A stretch of 27,888 nt of DNA, taken from assembly GCA_964431685.1 (NCBI GenBank), contig CAYSLA010000030.1:1-27888 (forward strand), in the 5' to 3' direction. Shown here in pieces: positions 6,880 to 14,721 of the stretch. Numbering within the stretch: position 1 is the stretch's first letter; each line of letters opens with the position of its first letter. Position numbers and translations under genes: made by a program. This DNA comes from CAYSLA01 sp964431685. GTDB taxonomy: Bacteria > Armatimonadota > UBA5829. Under the pieces are notes generated by a model. That model was not told where the DNA came from and did no database searches. It was given only the letters and a program-made list of their open reading frames with translations.

Positions 6880-8949
6880 ATGAAGTCGTACCCAATCGAT
6901 AAGATCAGAAACGTGGCTCTCGTGGGACACGGTGGCACCGGAAAGACAAGCCTGGCTGAGTCTATGCTTTTCGCCTCCGGGACGATCGCCCGCATGGGCA
7001 AGGTGGACGATGGCGGCAGCGCCAGCGACTTTGATCCTGATGAAATCCATCGGAAGATGAGCATAAATGCAACAGTGCTTCCTTGTGAGTGGAAAGGCAC
7101 CAAGATCAACTTGCTCGATACTCCGGGATACCCGGATTTCATCGGCGACGTGATCAGCAGTCTGCGAGCGGTGGAAGCGGCTGTCCTGGTGGTTGACGCG
7201 CACGGAAATATAGAAGTCGGAACTGACTCCGCCTGGGAGCTTACAGAGGAACTGGGGATTACCAGGCTGTTCTTCGTCAACAAGCTCGAGAAAGAGAATA
7301 CCGATTTCTACGCCACTCTGGAAGCCCTGCGCGGCAGATTCGGATCGGGCGTTGCTCCGCTGCAGATACCCATCGGCAGCGAGGACAAGTTCGTCGGTGT
7401 GATCGACCTGGTAACGCAGAAAGCCTACAAGTGGGATGGCGGCAAGATGTCGCCCACGGAGATTCCCGCCGATATGGCCGACGACATCAGTGCCCGGAGG
7501 GAGACTCTGGTGGAGTCTTGCGCGGAGATGGACGACGCCCTGATGGAGAAGTTCTTTGACGAGGGCACTCTGTCGGATGCTGATCTAGCGAAGGGATTGG
7601 AGATCGGTGTCAAGACTGGCAAGGTGGTTCCTGTGCTTTGCGGGTCTGCAATGAAGATGGTCGGTGTGGAGACGCTGCTTGACATTATTTCTGCGAGCGT
7701 TCCGTCTCCTGCAGCGGCTGGTCAGATTAAGGGCACGGGCAAAGACGGCAGCGAAGAGATTCGCAAACCGGGTGACTCGTTCTGTGCTCTTGTATTCAAG
7801 ACCATGGCCGACCCGTACGTCGGAAAGCTGACTTACTTCCGTGTGTTTTCGGGCTCTATCAAGTCTGACTCGCACGTGTATAATGCAAACCGGGAGCATG
7901 ACGAGAGGATTGGGCAGGTCTACTTCCTTACCGGTAAGAACCAGGAAGCAACGCCCGAGGTTGGCGCCGGCGATATTGGTGCCGTGGCAAAGCTTTCGGA
8001 CACGATGACCGGAGATACGCTCTGCGAGAAAGCAAAGCTGATTACTCTGGAGTCGATTAAGTTTCCTGACCCGGTATACTCGCTGTCGGTGCGTGCGAAG
8101 ACGAAGGCAGATGAGGACAAGCTCGGTCCTGGGCTTCAGAAACTGGCTGAGGAGGATCCGACTTTCCGCTCAGAGCGGAACGCTGAGACTTCCGAGTCGT
8201 TGATGTCCGGGCTGGGTGAGACCCATGTAGACATAGTAGTCGAGCGCTTGAAGCGGAAATTCGGTGTCGAGGTTGAGACCAGTACGCCGAAGATCGCTTA
8301 CCGCGAGACCATTACCAAGACTGCCGAGTCCCAGGGGCGGCATAAGAAGCAGACTGGTGGTCGCGGGCAGTTTGGCGATTGCTGGGTGAGGTTGGAGCCG
8401 ATGCCCAGGGGCGGAGGCTACGAGTTCGTGGATGCTATTGTCGGCGGCGCGATTCCGAGGCAGTGGATTCCGTCTGTTGACAAGGGTATACGCGAGGCGC
8501 TGTCCAATGGCATACTTACGGGTTGTACGGTTGTCGATGTAAAGGCAACCTGCTACGACGGTAGCTTCCACACAGTGGACTCGTCCGATATGGCGTTCCA
8601 GTTGGCGGGTAAGATCGCATTCAGGGCTGCCTGCGAGAAAGCGGGGCCGGTGCTTCTGGAGCCTATTATGGAGATGGAAGTCATCGTTCCTGAGGAGTAC
8701 ATGGGGGACGTTATCGGCGACCTCAACGGCAAGCGTGGCAGAGTGGCCGGAATGGAACCGGTTGGCGGCGGCAGACAGCTTATCAAGGCTACTGTTCCGC
8801 AATCCGAGGTCCAGAGATATTGCATCGATCTGAGAAGTATGGCGCGAGGAAGAGGCAGGTTCTCGGCCAGGTTCTCACACTATGAGGAAGCTCCGGCTCA
8901 AGTGGCTCAGCAGGTCGCTGCGGAGTCAAAGAAAGTCGAAGAGGAATAG
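6880..8949 (+). CDS. EF-G-like translation factor GTPase (EF-G-2 / FusA2 type)
   Basis: The 689-residue product has the EF-G domain order: G domain, domains II-III, a domain IV with GGRGQFGDCWVRLEP and the FHTVDSSDMAFQLAG loop, and domain V (VIGDLNGKRGRVAGMEPV). Its GTPase motifs are those of the EF-G-like branch rather than canonical EF-G: P-loop GHGGTGKTS at residues 16-24, DTPGYPDF at 80-87 with Tyr84 in place of the usual catalytic histidine, and NKLE at 134-137 in place of NKxD. The family includes Thermus EF-G-2, a ribosome-dependent GTPase of unclear role. I prefer ATG 6880, ten bases after the Shine-Dalgarno, over TTG 6871 which overlaps the rplE stop. Its place between rplE and rpsN is unusual. 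Confidence 0.93.
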   Translation: MKSYPIDKIRNVALVGHGGTGKTSLAESMLFASGTIARMGKVDDGGSASDFDPDEIHRKMSINATVLPCEWKGTKINLLDTPGYPDFIGDVISSLRAVEAAVLVVDAHGNIEVGTDSAWELTEELGITRLFFVNKLEKENTDFYATLEALRGRFGSGVAPLQIPIGSEDKFVGVIDLVTQKAYKWDGGKMSPTEIPADMADDISARRETLVESCAEMDDALMEKFFDEGTLSDADLAKGLEIGVKTGKVVPVLCGSAMKMVGVETLLDIISASVPSPAAAGQIKGTGKDGSEEIRKPGDSFCALVFKTMADPYVGKLTYFRVFSGSIKSDSHVYNANREHDERIGQVYFLTGKNQEATPEVGAGDIGAVAKLSDTMTGDTLCEKAKLITLESIKFPDPVYSLSVRAKTKADEDKLGPGLQKLAEEDPTFRSERNAETSESLMSGLGETHVDIVVERLKRKFGVEVETSTPKIAYRETITKTAESQGRHKKQTGGRGQFGDCWVRLEPMPRGGGYEFVDAIVGGAIPRQWIPSVDKGIREALSNGILTGCTVVDVKATCYDGSFHTVDSSDMAFQLAGKIAFRAACEKAGPVLLEPIMEMEVIVPEEYMGDVIGDLNGKRGRVAGMEPVGGGRQLIKATVPQSEVQRYCIDLRSMARGRGRFSARFSHYEEAPAQVAQQVAAESKKVEEE

Positions 8950-8956
8950 CAGCAGA

Positions 8957-8994
8957 GTTCCGGACCGGGTCTTTCCCGATGCCGGATACGAACT
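8957..8994 (+). other. Stem-loop in the EF-G-like-rpsN spacer
   Basis: GTTC plus TCCGG (8957-8963) can pair with CCGGA (8982-8986) and GAAC (8990-8993), with an inner CGGG/CCCG stem (8966-8969 with 8975-8978). The structure lies in the 77-base spacer upstream of rpsN and has no T-run. It could be a regulatory or processing structure; the evidence is base pairing only. Confidence 0.4.
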
Positions 8995-9026
8995 GACCAG
9001 AAGATACGAGTAAGGGAGTTGATCAC

Positions 9027-9212
9027 GTGGCTAAGCAGTGCCTGATCGAGAAACAGAAGAAAGCGCCGAAGTTTAAGGTTCGGGCCTACAACAGATGCAG
9101 CCAGTGCGGACGATCGCGGGGCTACATCAGGCAGTTCGGCCTTTGTAGGATCTGCTTCCGTGAGATGTCGCACAGCGGCTTGATTCCGGGAGTGACCAAA
9201 TCTAGCTGGTAG
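9027..9212 (+). CDS. rpsN: 30S ribosomal protein S14, zinc-binding type Z
   Basis: The 61-residue product is the short S14 form with four zinc-ligand cysteines at residues 24, 27, 40 and 43 (RCSQCGR and LCRICFRE) and the terminal GLIPGVTKSSW. S14 binds 16S rRNA in the 30S head. The start is GTG at 9027 with an AGGGAG Shine-Dalgarno about 10 bases upstream. Zinc-independent S14 forms are longer and lack these cysteines. The gene is separated from rplE by the EF-G-like gene and from rpsH by a promoter-bearing spacer. Confidence 0.96.
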   Translation: MAKQCLIEKQKKAPKFKVRAYNRCSQCGRSRGYIRQFGLCRICFREMSHSGLIPGVTKSSW

Positions 9213-9240
9213 TGTTGAATTAGACGAAGTTGGTATTTGT

Positions 9241-9270
9241 TTGACAGAGGGTCGCACGAAATGTTACAAT
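9241..9270 (+). promoter_or_regulatory. Probable sigma70-type promoter upstream of rpsH
   Basis: A perfect -35 box TTGACA (9241-9246) is followed after 18 bases by TACAAT (9265-9270), which is also preceded by TG one base away (9262-9263), an extended -10. The spacer around it is AT-richer than the operon. Transcription would begin near 9277, about 28 bases before the rpsH ATG at 9305. This is the best promoter I see in the window and would give rpsH and the genes after it their own start. Confidence 0.75.
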
Positions 9271-9304
9271 TTACAATTGTGGCCCTGTTGACGGAGGATC
9301 AAGA

Positions 9305-9703
9305 ATGACAGTTACAGATCCTGTGGCCGATCTGCTGACGAGGATTCGGAACGCGAGCAGGGCAAACCACGATACGGTGGAAGTCCCGGCCTCAAAACTG
9401 AATATGGAGATCGTGCGCATTCTTCAAGGCGAGGGGTTTATCCGAGGTTTTGAGGCACTCAAAGACCGGAAGTTCCCCACGGCGAAGGTAATGCTGAAGT
9501 ATGGCCCGAGGCAGGAGAAGATTCTAAGTAATCTCAAGCGGGTTTCCAAACCCGGACTCAGGGTCTACGTGAAGCAGGACGATGTTCCAAGAGTGCTTCG
9601 CGGGCTGGGTATCGCGATCATTAGTACATCTAGTGGGATTATGACCGACCGGGAGGCCCGCAAGCGGGGCATCGGCGGTGAGGTCCTGTGCTACGTCTGG
9701 TAG
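9305..9703 (+). CDS. rpsH: 30S ribosomal protein S8
   Basis: The 132-residue product starts TVTDPVADLLTRIRNASRAN and ends with the hallmark STSSGIMTDREARKRGIGGE block, clearly S8. S8 binds 16S helix 21 and in enterobacteria also represses the spc operon. The ATG has a GGAGG Shine-Dalgarno at about 9294-9298. It is probably the first gene of a transcript from the promoter at 9241-9270, as well as being read through from upstream. Confidence 0.98.
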   Translation: MTVTDPVADLLTRIRNASRANHDTVEVPASKLNMEIVRILQGEGFIRGFEALKDRKFPTAKVMLKYGPRQEKILSNLKRVSKPGLRVYVKQDDVPRVLRGLGIAIISTSSGIMTDREARKRGIGGEVLCYVW

Positions 9704-9721
9704 GCGAGGAGGGGATACAAA

Positions 9722-10285
9722 GTGAGTAGAGTTGGACTTTTACCCATTCCGCTGCCGAGCGGAGTGCAGATAACCAATGAGGCTGGCCTTACGGTCGTCA
9801 AGGGACCCAAAGGCAGTCTGTCTCGTAGACTGCATCCCGACATCGCTATACAGATTGAGGGAGACAAGGCCTTGTGTGTGCGGCCTACTGACCGCAAGGA
9901 CCACAGGTCAATACATGGTCTGACAAGGTCACTGCTGGCGAACATGGTTACGGGTGTTTCGCAGGGCTATGAGCGAAGACTGCAGGTCATGGGCGTTGGA
10001 TACCGTGCTGAACTGGTGCCGGACGGTCTTCAGTTGAGCGTGGGCTATTCTCACCCGGTGGTGATGAAGCCTATGGAGGGTATCAGCTTCGAGGTTGGAC
10101 TAGACACCAACACGAGGTCGCCGTTTATCGTTGTTCGGGGAATTGACAAAGAGACCGTTGGAGAGCAGTGCGCGCTGATTCGCGGAGTCAGACCGCCGGA
10201 GCCTTACAAGGGAAAGGGCATTCGCTATGCGGGCGAACATGTCCGACGAAAGGCTGGCAAGGCTGGCAAGGCTGCTGGCAAGTAA
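9722..10285 (+). CDS. rplF: 50S ribosomal protein L6
   Basis: The 187-residue product has the two repeated L6 domains, with VVKGPKGSLSRRLHPDI in the first and VGYRAELVPDGLQLSVGYSHPV in the second, and the conserved PPEPYKGKGIRYAGEHVRRK segment near the end. L6 lies near the sarcin-ricin loop and factor-binding site. The start is GTG at 9722 with a GGAGGGG Shine-Dalgarno. The C-terminus is a short GKAGKAAGK repeat encoded by two copies of AAGGCTGGC. Confidence 0.97.
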   Translation: MSRVGLLPIPLPSGVQITNEAGLTVVKGPKGSLSRRLHPDIAIQIEGDKALCVRPTDRKDHRSIHGLTRSLLANMVTGVSQGYERRLQVMGVGYRAELVPDGLQLSVGYSHPVVMKPMEGISFEVGLDTNTRSPFIVVRGIDKETVGEQCALIRGVRPPEPYKGKGIRYAGEHVRRKAGKAGKAAGK

Positions 10286-10338
10286 ATATCGTTTGTTGAC
10301 TGTGATCGGTGCTGTGTCGCGATGATGGGTGTCGGGAA

Positions 10339-10376
10339 CCGCCTGCAGGCGGAAAGGCGCTGGCGACAAGCCCAGC
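10339..10376 (+). other. Palindrome and stem-loop in the rplF-rplR spacer
   Basis: The 135-base spacer between rplF and rplR, the longest in the spc block, holds a perfect 14-base palindrome CCGCCTGCAGGCGG (10339-10352) and, just after it, a GCTGG/CCAGC stem (10359-10363 with 10372-10376). No T-run follows, and no good promoter is visible. An unmeasured role in regulation or RNA processing is possible. Confidence 0.45.
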
Positions 10377-10420
10377 CGGTCACAGGGATCGCCTTATAAC
10401 CTGACACCTGGGGGAGTCAA

Positions 10421-10780
10421 ATGGATAAGAAACATCTTCTGAGGAAGAAACGCCATCAGAGAATAAGAAACACAGTCTCTGGCACTGCAAGCACGCCGCG
10501 CCTGTGCGTGTATCGGAGTCTGTGCAACATTTACGCTCAGGTCATTGATGACAGTGAGGGCAAAACGCTGGTTGCCTGCTCTACGCTGGACAAGGAAGTG
10601 AAGTCCCAGATCAAAGGCAGCGGGAACAAGGATGCCGCTAAGGTTGTGGGACAGGTTGTTGGCAAGCGGACCAAGGAGATTGGAATCGATAGAGTGGTCT
10701 TTGACCGCGGCGGATTCCAGTACCACGGCAGGGTCGCAGCTTTGGCCGACGGCGCGCGTGAAGCGGGACTGACGTTCTAG
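10421..10780 (+). CDS. rplR: 50S ribosomal protein L18
   Basis: The 119-residue product has the basic N-terminus (DKKHLLRKKRHQRIRNTVSG), the PRLCVYRSLCNIYAQVIDD block and the C-terminal FDRGGFQYHGRVAALADGAR segment, all diagnostic of L18. L18 binds 5S rRNA with L5. The ATG is preceded by GGGGGAG. Length is normal, and rpsE follows after 14 bases. Confidence 0.97.
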   Translation: MDKKHLLRKKRHQRIRNTVSGTASTPRLCVYRSLCNIYAQVIDDSEGKTLVACSTLDKEVKSQIKGSGNKDAAKVVGQVVGKRTKEIGIDRVVFDRGGFQYHGRVAALADGAREAGLTF

Positions 10781-10794
10781 AATCGGGGGAGAAA

Positions 10795-11403
10795 ATGCCG
10801 AGGATTGATCCGAATACTCTGGGAGAGCTCGAAGAGCAGATAATTAAGACCAACAAGGTCCAGAAGACCACCAAAGGTGGACGCACAATGAGTTGGAGTG
10901 TGCTGGTCGCAGTTGGTGATAGGAACGGACACGTGGGCATCGGTCTTGGCAAGGCATCGGGGATTCCGGACGCCATTCGCAAGGCCATAGAGGATGCGAA
11001 GAAGAACCTGATCTGTGTTCCGCTTGTGGGAAACACCCTTCCGCACGAGACAAAGGTGCGGCTCGGTGCGGCTAACGTGATGATGAAACCTGCCTCTCCG
11101 GGTACTGGAGTAGTGGCAGGTGGAGCTGTCAGGCCGATACTCGAGCTTGCTGGCGTGAAGGATGTTCTGGCCAAGGTGCTGGGTTCACGCAACGCAATCA
11201 ACGCGGCGCGTGCCGCTATGATGTGTCTAAAAGGGATGCGGGTAGCTGAGGATGTTTGTCGCGCTCGCGGCGTGGCGGTTGAAGAGTTGGTTCCGTGGCT
11301 TGCACGCAAGCAAAGCGAAGAGGCGGTTGCGCCGGTAGCACTCGAGAGCGCGGACGTAGAGGCCGAAGCTGAGGATTCCGCGGGAGATACGAACGATGCT
11401 TAG
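10795..11403 (+). CDS. rpsE: 30S ribosomal protein S5 with acidic C-terminal tail
   Basis: The 202-residue product contains the S5 double-stranded RNA-binding region (TMSWSVLVAVGDRNGHVGIG) and the C-terminal domain (VMMKPASPGTGVVAGGAVR and LGSRNAINAARA). S5 sits at the mRNA entry and helps decoding fidelity. Residues 173-202 form a 30-residue tail rich in Glu, Asp and Ala, beyond the usual end near residue 165-170. The gene overlaps rpmD by eight bases. Confidence 0.97.
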   Translation: MPRIDPNTLGELEEQIIKTNKVQKTTKGGRTMSWSVLVAVGDRNGHVGIGLGKASGIPDAIRKAIEDAKKNLICVPLVGNTLPHETKVRLGAANVMMKPASPGTGVVAGGAVRPILELAGVKDVLAKVLGSRNAINAARAAMMCLKGMRVAEDVCRARGVAVEELVPWLARKQSEEAVAPVALESADVEAEAEDSAGDTNDA

Positions 11404-11593
11404 GGTTACTTTGGTAAAGAGCGTGATTGGTTTTAACAAGCGCCAGAAGGGCACTGTAAGAGCCCTGGGGCTTGGCAAGGTTGGGTCGTCCGCTGTGCAC
11501 GCGGAGAGCGATGCCGTCAAGGGGATGATTCGCAAGGTAGGCTGTCTGCTGAATGTTGAGAGCTTGGGCGACGCAGTGGAGGTGTCCGAATGA
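11396..11593 (+). CDS. rpmD: 50S ribosomal protein L30
   Basis: The 65-residue product has the L30 pattern: RVTLVKSVIGFNKRQKGTVR, then ALGLGKVGSSAVHAESDAVKG and a hydrophobic VGCLLNVE strand. L30 is a small 50S protein binding 5S rRNA-proximal 23S helices. The ATG start at 11396 lies inside rpsE (eight-base overlap), and the stop overlaps rplO by four bases. The few extra C-terminal residues are within family range. Confidence 0.95.
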   Translation: MLRVTLVKSVIGFNKRQKGTVRALGLGKVGSSAVHAESDAVKGMIRKVGCLLNVESLGDAVEVSE

Positions 11594-12033
11594 GACTGAA
11601 TGATTTGTATCCGGCGCCTGGTTCAACTCACGCCAGGAAGCGGATTGGTCGTGGCACCGGTTCCGGACACGGCAAGACCGCCGGCAAGGGCCACAAAGGG
11701 CAGAAGGCCAGATCCGGCGCGAAGCCTCGGATCGGCTTTGAAGGTGGACAGACTCCGCTCTACAGGAGACTGCCCCAGCGCCGGGGGTTCCGGAATGTCA
11801 CGCGGAAAGAATACGTTGTGGTTAACTTGGACGACCTTGAGATGTTCGAGGTTGGTACAGAAGTCACTGTGGAGAGACTCGTTGAAAGCGGCCTCGTGAA
11901 TGACAACAAGGACGGAGTCAAGATTCTGGGTGACGGTGCCATCTCCAAGGCTCTGACGGTGAAGGCGCACAAGTTCAGCAAGAGCGCCCAAGAGAAGATC
12001 AAGGCCGCCGGTGGCTCTGTGGAGGTACTCTAG
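11590..12033 (+). CDS. rplO: 50S ribosomal protein L15
   Basis: The 147-residue product starts RLNDLYPAPGSTHARKRIGR and continues with the Gly-rich basic stretch GRGTGSGHGKTAGKGHKG, then FEGGQTPLYRRLPQRRGF, all typical of L15. The globular C-terminal half contains a VKAHKFSKSA block. It overlaps rpmD by four bases and its stop abuts the secY start without a gap, as in most bacteria. Confidence 0.97.
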   Translation: MRLNDLYPAPGSTHARKRIGRGTGSGHGKTAGKGHKGQKARSGAKPRIGFEGGQTPLYRRLPQRRGFRNVTRKEYVVVNLDDLEMFEVGTEVTVERLVESGLVNDNKDGVKILGDGAISKALTVKAHKFSKSAQEKIKAAGGSVEVL

Positions 12034-13305
12034 ATGCTTGCTTCCATAGCGGCTGCGATGAAGATTCCGGATCTCAAGAAGAGAATTACGTTTGTCTTTG
12101 CGATGTTCGCGGTCTATGTGGTTGGGCTACACATACCGGTGCCGGGAGTCGATGCCAGCATCATCGCCGACAAGTTCGGCGGCGGCCTTTTCGACATATT
12201 GGATACGTTCACCGGAGGAGCATTTAAGAAGTACACTATCTTTGCGATGGGCATTATGCCCTACATCAACGCATCGATTATCATGCAGCTTCTCACGATT
12301 GCGATTCCGCAGCTTGAGGAAATGCAGAAAGAGGGCGCCTCTGGTCAGAAGAAGATCAGACTCTATACCAGATGGCTGACCGGGGTGCTTGCGTTTTTCC
12401 AGGCTTTTGGGACCACATCAATGCTGCGTGGCGCGGGCGCGGTCCAGGGCGGCATGGAAAGTGTTCTGATGATCGCCATTTGCCTGGTGGCAGGCACGTC
12501 GTTCTTGATGTGGCTCGGCGAGCAGATTACTGATCGCGGCATAGGCAACGGTGTCTCGATCATCATATTTGCCGGAATTGTGGCCCGGTTGCCCGTTGAC
12601 ATCGGACGTACCTATGAAGTCGTTAAGACCAATGGCCAATGGGTTGCCGCGTTTGTTCTGGTGGCGATGTTTGTCGCGACTGTCGCATTTATCGTGGCCA
12701 TCACGCAGGCACAGAGGAAGATTCCGATTCAGCACGTGAAGCGGGTTGTAGGCAACAGGATGTATGGAGGACAGTCGAGTTTCCTTCCTATGAAGGTCAA
12801 CTCAGCCGGAGTCATCCCAATCATCTTTGCGATTTCGATTCAGATGTTTCCTCTTACCATTGCTAACGTTGTCACCAAAGGTGACCAGGCGCACTGGTTC
12901 ACGAAGTTCGCGCAGGACTTTGTTCCTGGAGCATCATGGTGGGGGTCGCTGATATACGGACTTATGATTATGTTCTTCACGTATTTCTATACGGCTGTAT
13001 CGTTCAACGTGAAGGACGTGTCTGATAACCTGAAGAAGTACGGCAGTTTCATACCGGGGATTCGGCCCGGCAAACCGACGCAGGATTACCTGGACCGGAT
13101 TCTGACAAGGATCACCCTGGCCGGCGCCTTGTTCCTGGCGGTGATTGCTCTGCTGCAGTACTATGTGCCTGACCTGGTCGGGATTACGACGTTCACCTTG
13201 ATCGGTGGCACTTCGCTGCTGATCGTTGTTGGTGTCGCTCTGGATACTATGCAGGCGATTGAGTCGCATCTGCTCATGCGCCACTACGAAGGGTTCATCA
13301 AATAG
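12034..13305 (+). CDS. secY: Preprotein translocase subunit SecY
   Basis: The 423-residue product is the ten-helix channel subunit of the Sec translocon in the inner membrane. Evidence includes the N-terminal KIPDLKKRITFVFAMFAVYV, the plug-region GIMPYINASIIMQLL, the cytoplasmic loop IPIQHVKRVVGNRMYGGQSS and PLKVNSAG-like PMKVNSAGVIPIIFA, and GIRPGKPTQDYLDRILTR near residue 340. Length is normal. The ATG directly follows the rplO stop, and adk starts one base after the secY stop. Confidence 0.98.
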   Translation: MLASIAAAMKIPDLKKRITFVFAMFAVYVVGLHIPVPGVDASIIADKFGGGLFDILDTFTGGAFKKYTIFAMGIMPYINASIIMQLLTIAIPQLEEMQKEGASGQKKIRLYTRWLTGVLAFFQAFGTTSMLRGAGAVQGGMESVLMIAICLVAGTSFLMWLGEQITDRGIGNGVSIIIFAGIVARLPVDIGRTYEVVKTNGQWVAAFVLVAMFVATVAFIVAITQAQRKIPIQHVKRVVGNRMYGGQSSFLPMKVNSAGVIPIIFAISIQMFPLTIANVVTKGDQAHWFTKFAQDFVPGASWWGSLIYGLMIMFFTYFYTAVSFNVKDVSDNLKKYGSFIPGIRPGKPTQDYLDRILTRITLAGALFLAVIALLQYYVPDLVGITTFTLIGGTSLLIVVGVALDTMQAIESHLLMRHYEGFIK

Positions 13306-13306
13306 C

Positions 13307-13948
13307 ATGAGAATAGTATTGTTTGGCCCTCCCGGTGCCGGGAAAGGTACTCAAGCAGGTCTGTTGTGCGAGAAGTACGATCTGGCGCACGTGTCCACAG
13401 GCGACATTCTGAGAGAAGCCGTGGCCAGGGAGACCAAAGTTGGGCTTGAGGCGAAGAGCTTCATGGACAGAGGAGAGCTTGTACCTGACCAGGTGGTGAT
13501 AGCCATAGTCAAAGATAAGCTCGCCGAGATCGGAGAACGTGGGTTTGTGCTCGACGGCTTCCCGAGAACCCTGGCGCAGGCGGAGGCTCTGGATGTTGCC
13601 CTGGAGGACTTGGCACTGCCGTTGGAGCATGTGTTCAGTCTGGAAGTGTCCGACGAGGAACTTGTCAGAAGGCTCTCAGGCCGCAGAGTGTGTCCGGACT
13701 GCGGGGAGCCGTATCATCTGGTCAGCAAGCCGTCGACAGTTGAGGGCAAGTGCGACAAGTGCGGCGGCCAGCTTGTTCATCGCGCCGACGACCAACCGGA
13801 TGCGATTCGGAACCGGCTGAAAGTCTACAGCGAGCAGACCAGCCCGCTCCTGGGTTACTACAGGACAAAGGGATTGTTGATCGGTATCGATGCGGTAGGT
13901 GGAATACAGGATATTCTGGCCAGAATATCAGGGGTTCTGGACCGCTGA
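13307..13948 (+). CDS. adk: Adenylate kinase, zinc-containing long form
   Basis: The 213-residue product interconverts AMP plus ATP with two ADP. The start at ATG 13307 gives MRIVLFGPPGAGKGTQAG with the P-loop at residues 7-15; in-frame upstream starts lie within secY and lack homology. GFPRT near residue 84 and the LID domain with four cysteines (129, 132, 149, 152) identify the zinc-bearing long form found in many Gram-positive and other lineages. secY-adk-map is the classic order, and the stop overlaps map by one base. Confidence 0.97.
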   Translation: MRIVLFGPPGAGKGTQAGLLCEKYDLAHVSTGDILREAVARETKVGLEAKSFMDRGELVPDQVVIAIVKDKLAEIGERGFVLDGFPRTLAQAEALDVALEDLALPLEHVFSLEVSDEELVRRLSGRRVCPDCGEPYHLVSKPSTVEGKCDKCGGQLVHRADDQPDAIRNRLKVYSEQTSPLLGYYRTKGLLIGIDAVGGIQDILARISGVLDR

Positions 13949-14721
13949 TGGTCTACCGGAAGAGCGCTCGCGACATCGCCAAGATGCGTGCTGCGGGAGC
14001 GATTGTCAATCGGGTGCTTCGTGAGTTGATAGACTCGATTGAGCCGGGTAAGACCACTACGCTTGATGCGGACCTCCTTGCGGAGGAATTGATAAACAAA
14101 TATGGCGGTGTGGCTTCATTCAAGAACTACCGTGGCTACCCGAATACCTTGTGCGTTGCGGTAAATGAGGAAGTCGTTCACGGAGTTCCCGGATCGAGAG
14201 TGCTTGAGGCAGGGGACATCGCCGGTCTTGACATAGGCGTTAAGCTGGATGGCTTTCACGCCGATGCTGCGGTGACCGTGCCGGTCGGTGGAGTGGCTTC
14301 CGAGGAGACCACCCGCCTGCTTACGGTGGCCCGGGACGCGTTGTTTCGGGGGCTGGACCAGGCAAAGGCTGGCAACAGACTGGGGGACATTGGTTATGCG
14401 ATCCAGTCTCACGTTGAGAAGAATGGGTTCTCGGTTGTTCGAGACCTGGTCGGTCACGGGATTGGCAAGAATTTGCACGAAGACCCGCACGTGCCGAACT
14501 TCGGCAAGGCTGGAGCCGGAATCCGCCTTGAAGAGGGTATGACAATGGCGATTGAGCCTATGGTCAATGCGGGTGGGTTCGAAGTCAAGACGCTGAAAGA
14601 CCGCTGGACGGTTGTGACCCGAGACGGGTCGATGTCAGCTCACTTTGAACACACGGTTCTGATCACCAGAGAGGGACCAGACATTCTGACACTGGGAGCC
14701 GACGGGGAGGCACTATTCTAG
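13948..14721 (+). CDS. map: Methionine aminopeptidase, type I
   Basis: The 257-residue product removes the N-terminal methionine from nascent proteins. The start at ATG 13948 gives VYRKSARDIAKMRAAG, the usual type I opening; a longer in-frame reading inside adk is not supported. The five metal ligands are at Asp95, Asp106, His170, Glu203 and Glu234, in the expected contexts GLDIGVK, HADAAVT, GHGIG, IEPM and FEHTV. There is no N-terminal zinc-finger extension. infA follows with no gap. Confidence 0.98.
   Translation: MVYRKSARDIAKMRAAGAIVNRVLRELIDSIEPGKTTTLDADLLAEELINKYGGVASFKNYRGYPNTLCVAVNEEVVHGVPGSRVLEAGDIAGLDIGVKLDGFHADAAVTVPVGGVASEETTRLLTVARDALFRGLDQAKAGNRLGDIGYAIQSHVEKNGFSVVRDLVGHGIGKNLHEDPHVPNFGKAGAGIRLEEGMTMAIEPMVNAGGFEVKTLKDRWTVVTRDGSMSAHFEHTVLITREGPDILTLGADGEALF

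Noticed and set aside
8170..8802. A 210-residue open frame on the - strand opposite the EF-G-like gene
   Set aside because: It is a shadow of a well-supported coding region and shows no domain.
10391..10400. TATAAC before rplR as a possible -10 box
   Set aside because: No -35-like sequence lies 16-18 bases upstream; the surroundings are GC-rich.
13226..13306. In-frame upstream extension of adk within secY
   Set aside because: The extra 27 residues have no similarity to adenylate kinase, whose P-loop start begins at 13307.
13750..13947. In-frame upstream extension of map within adk
   Set aside because: The extension reads adk in another frame; type I aminopeptidase homology begins at 13948.
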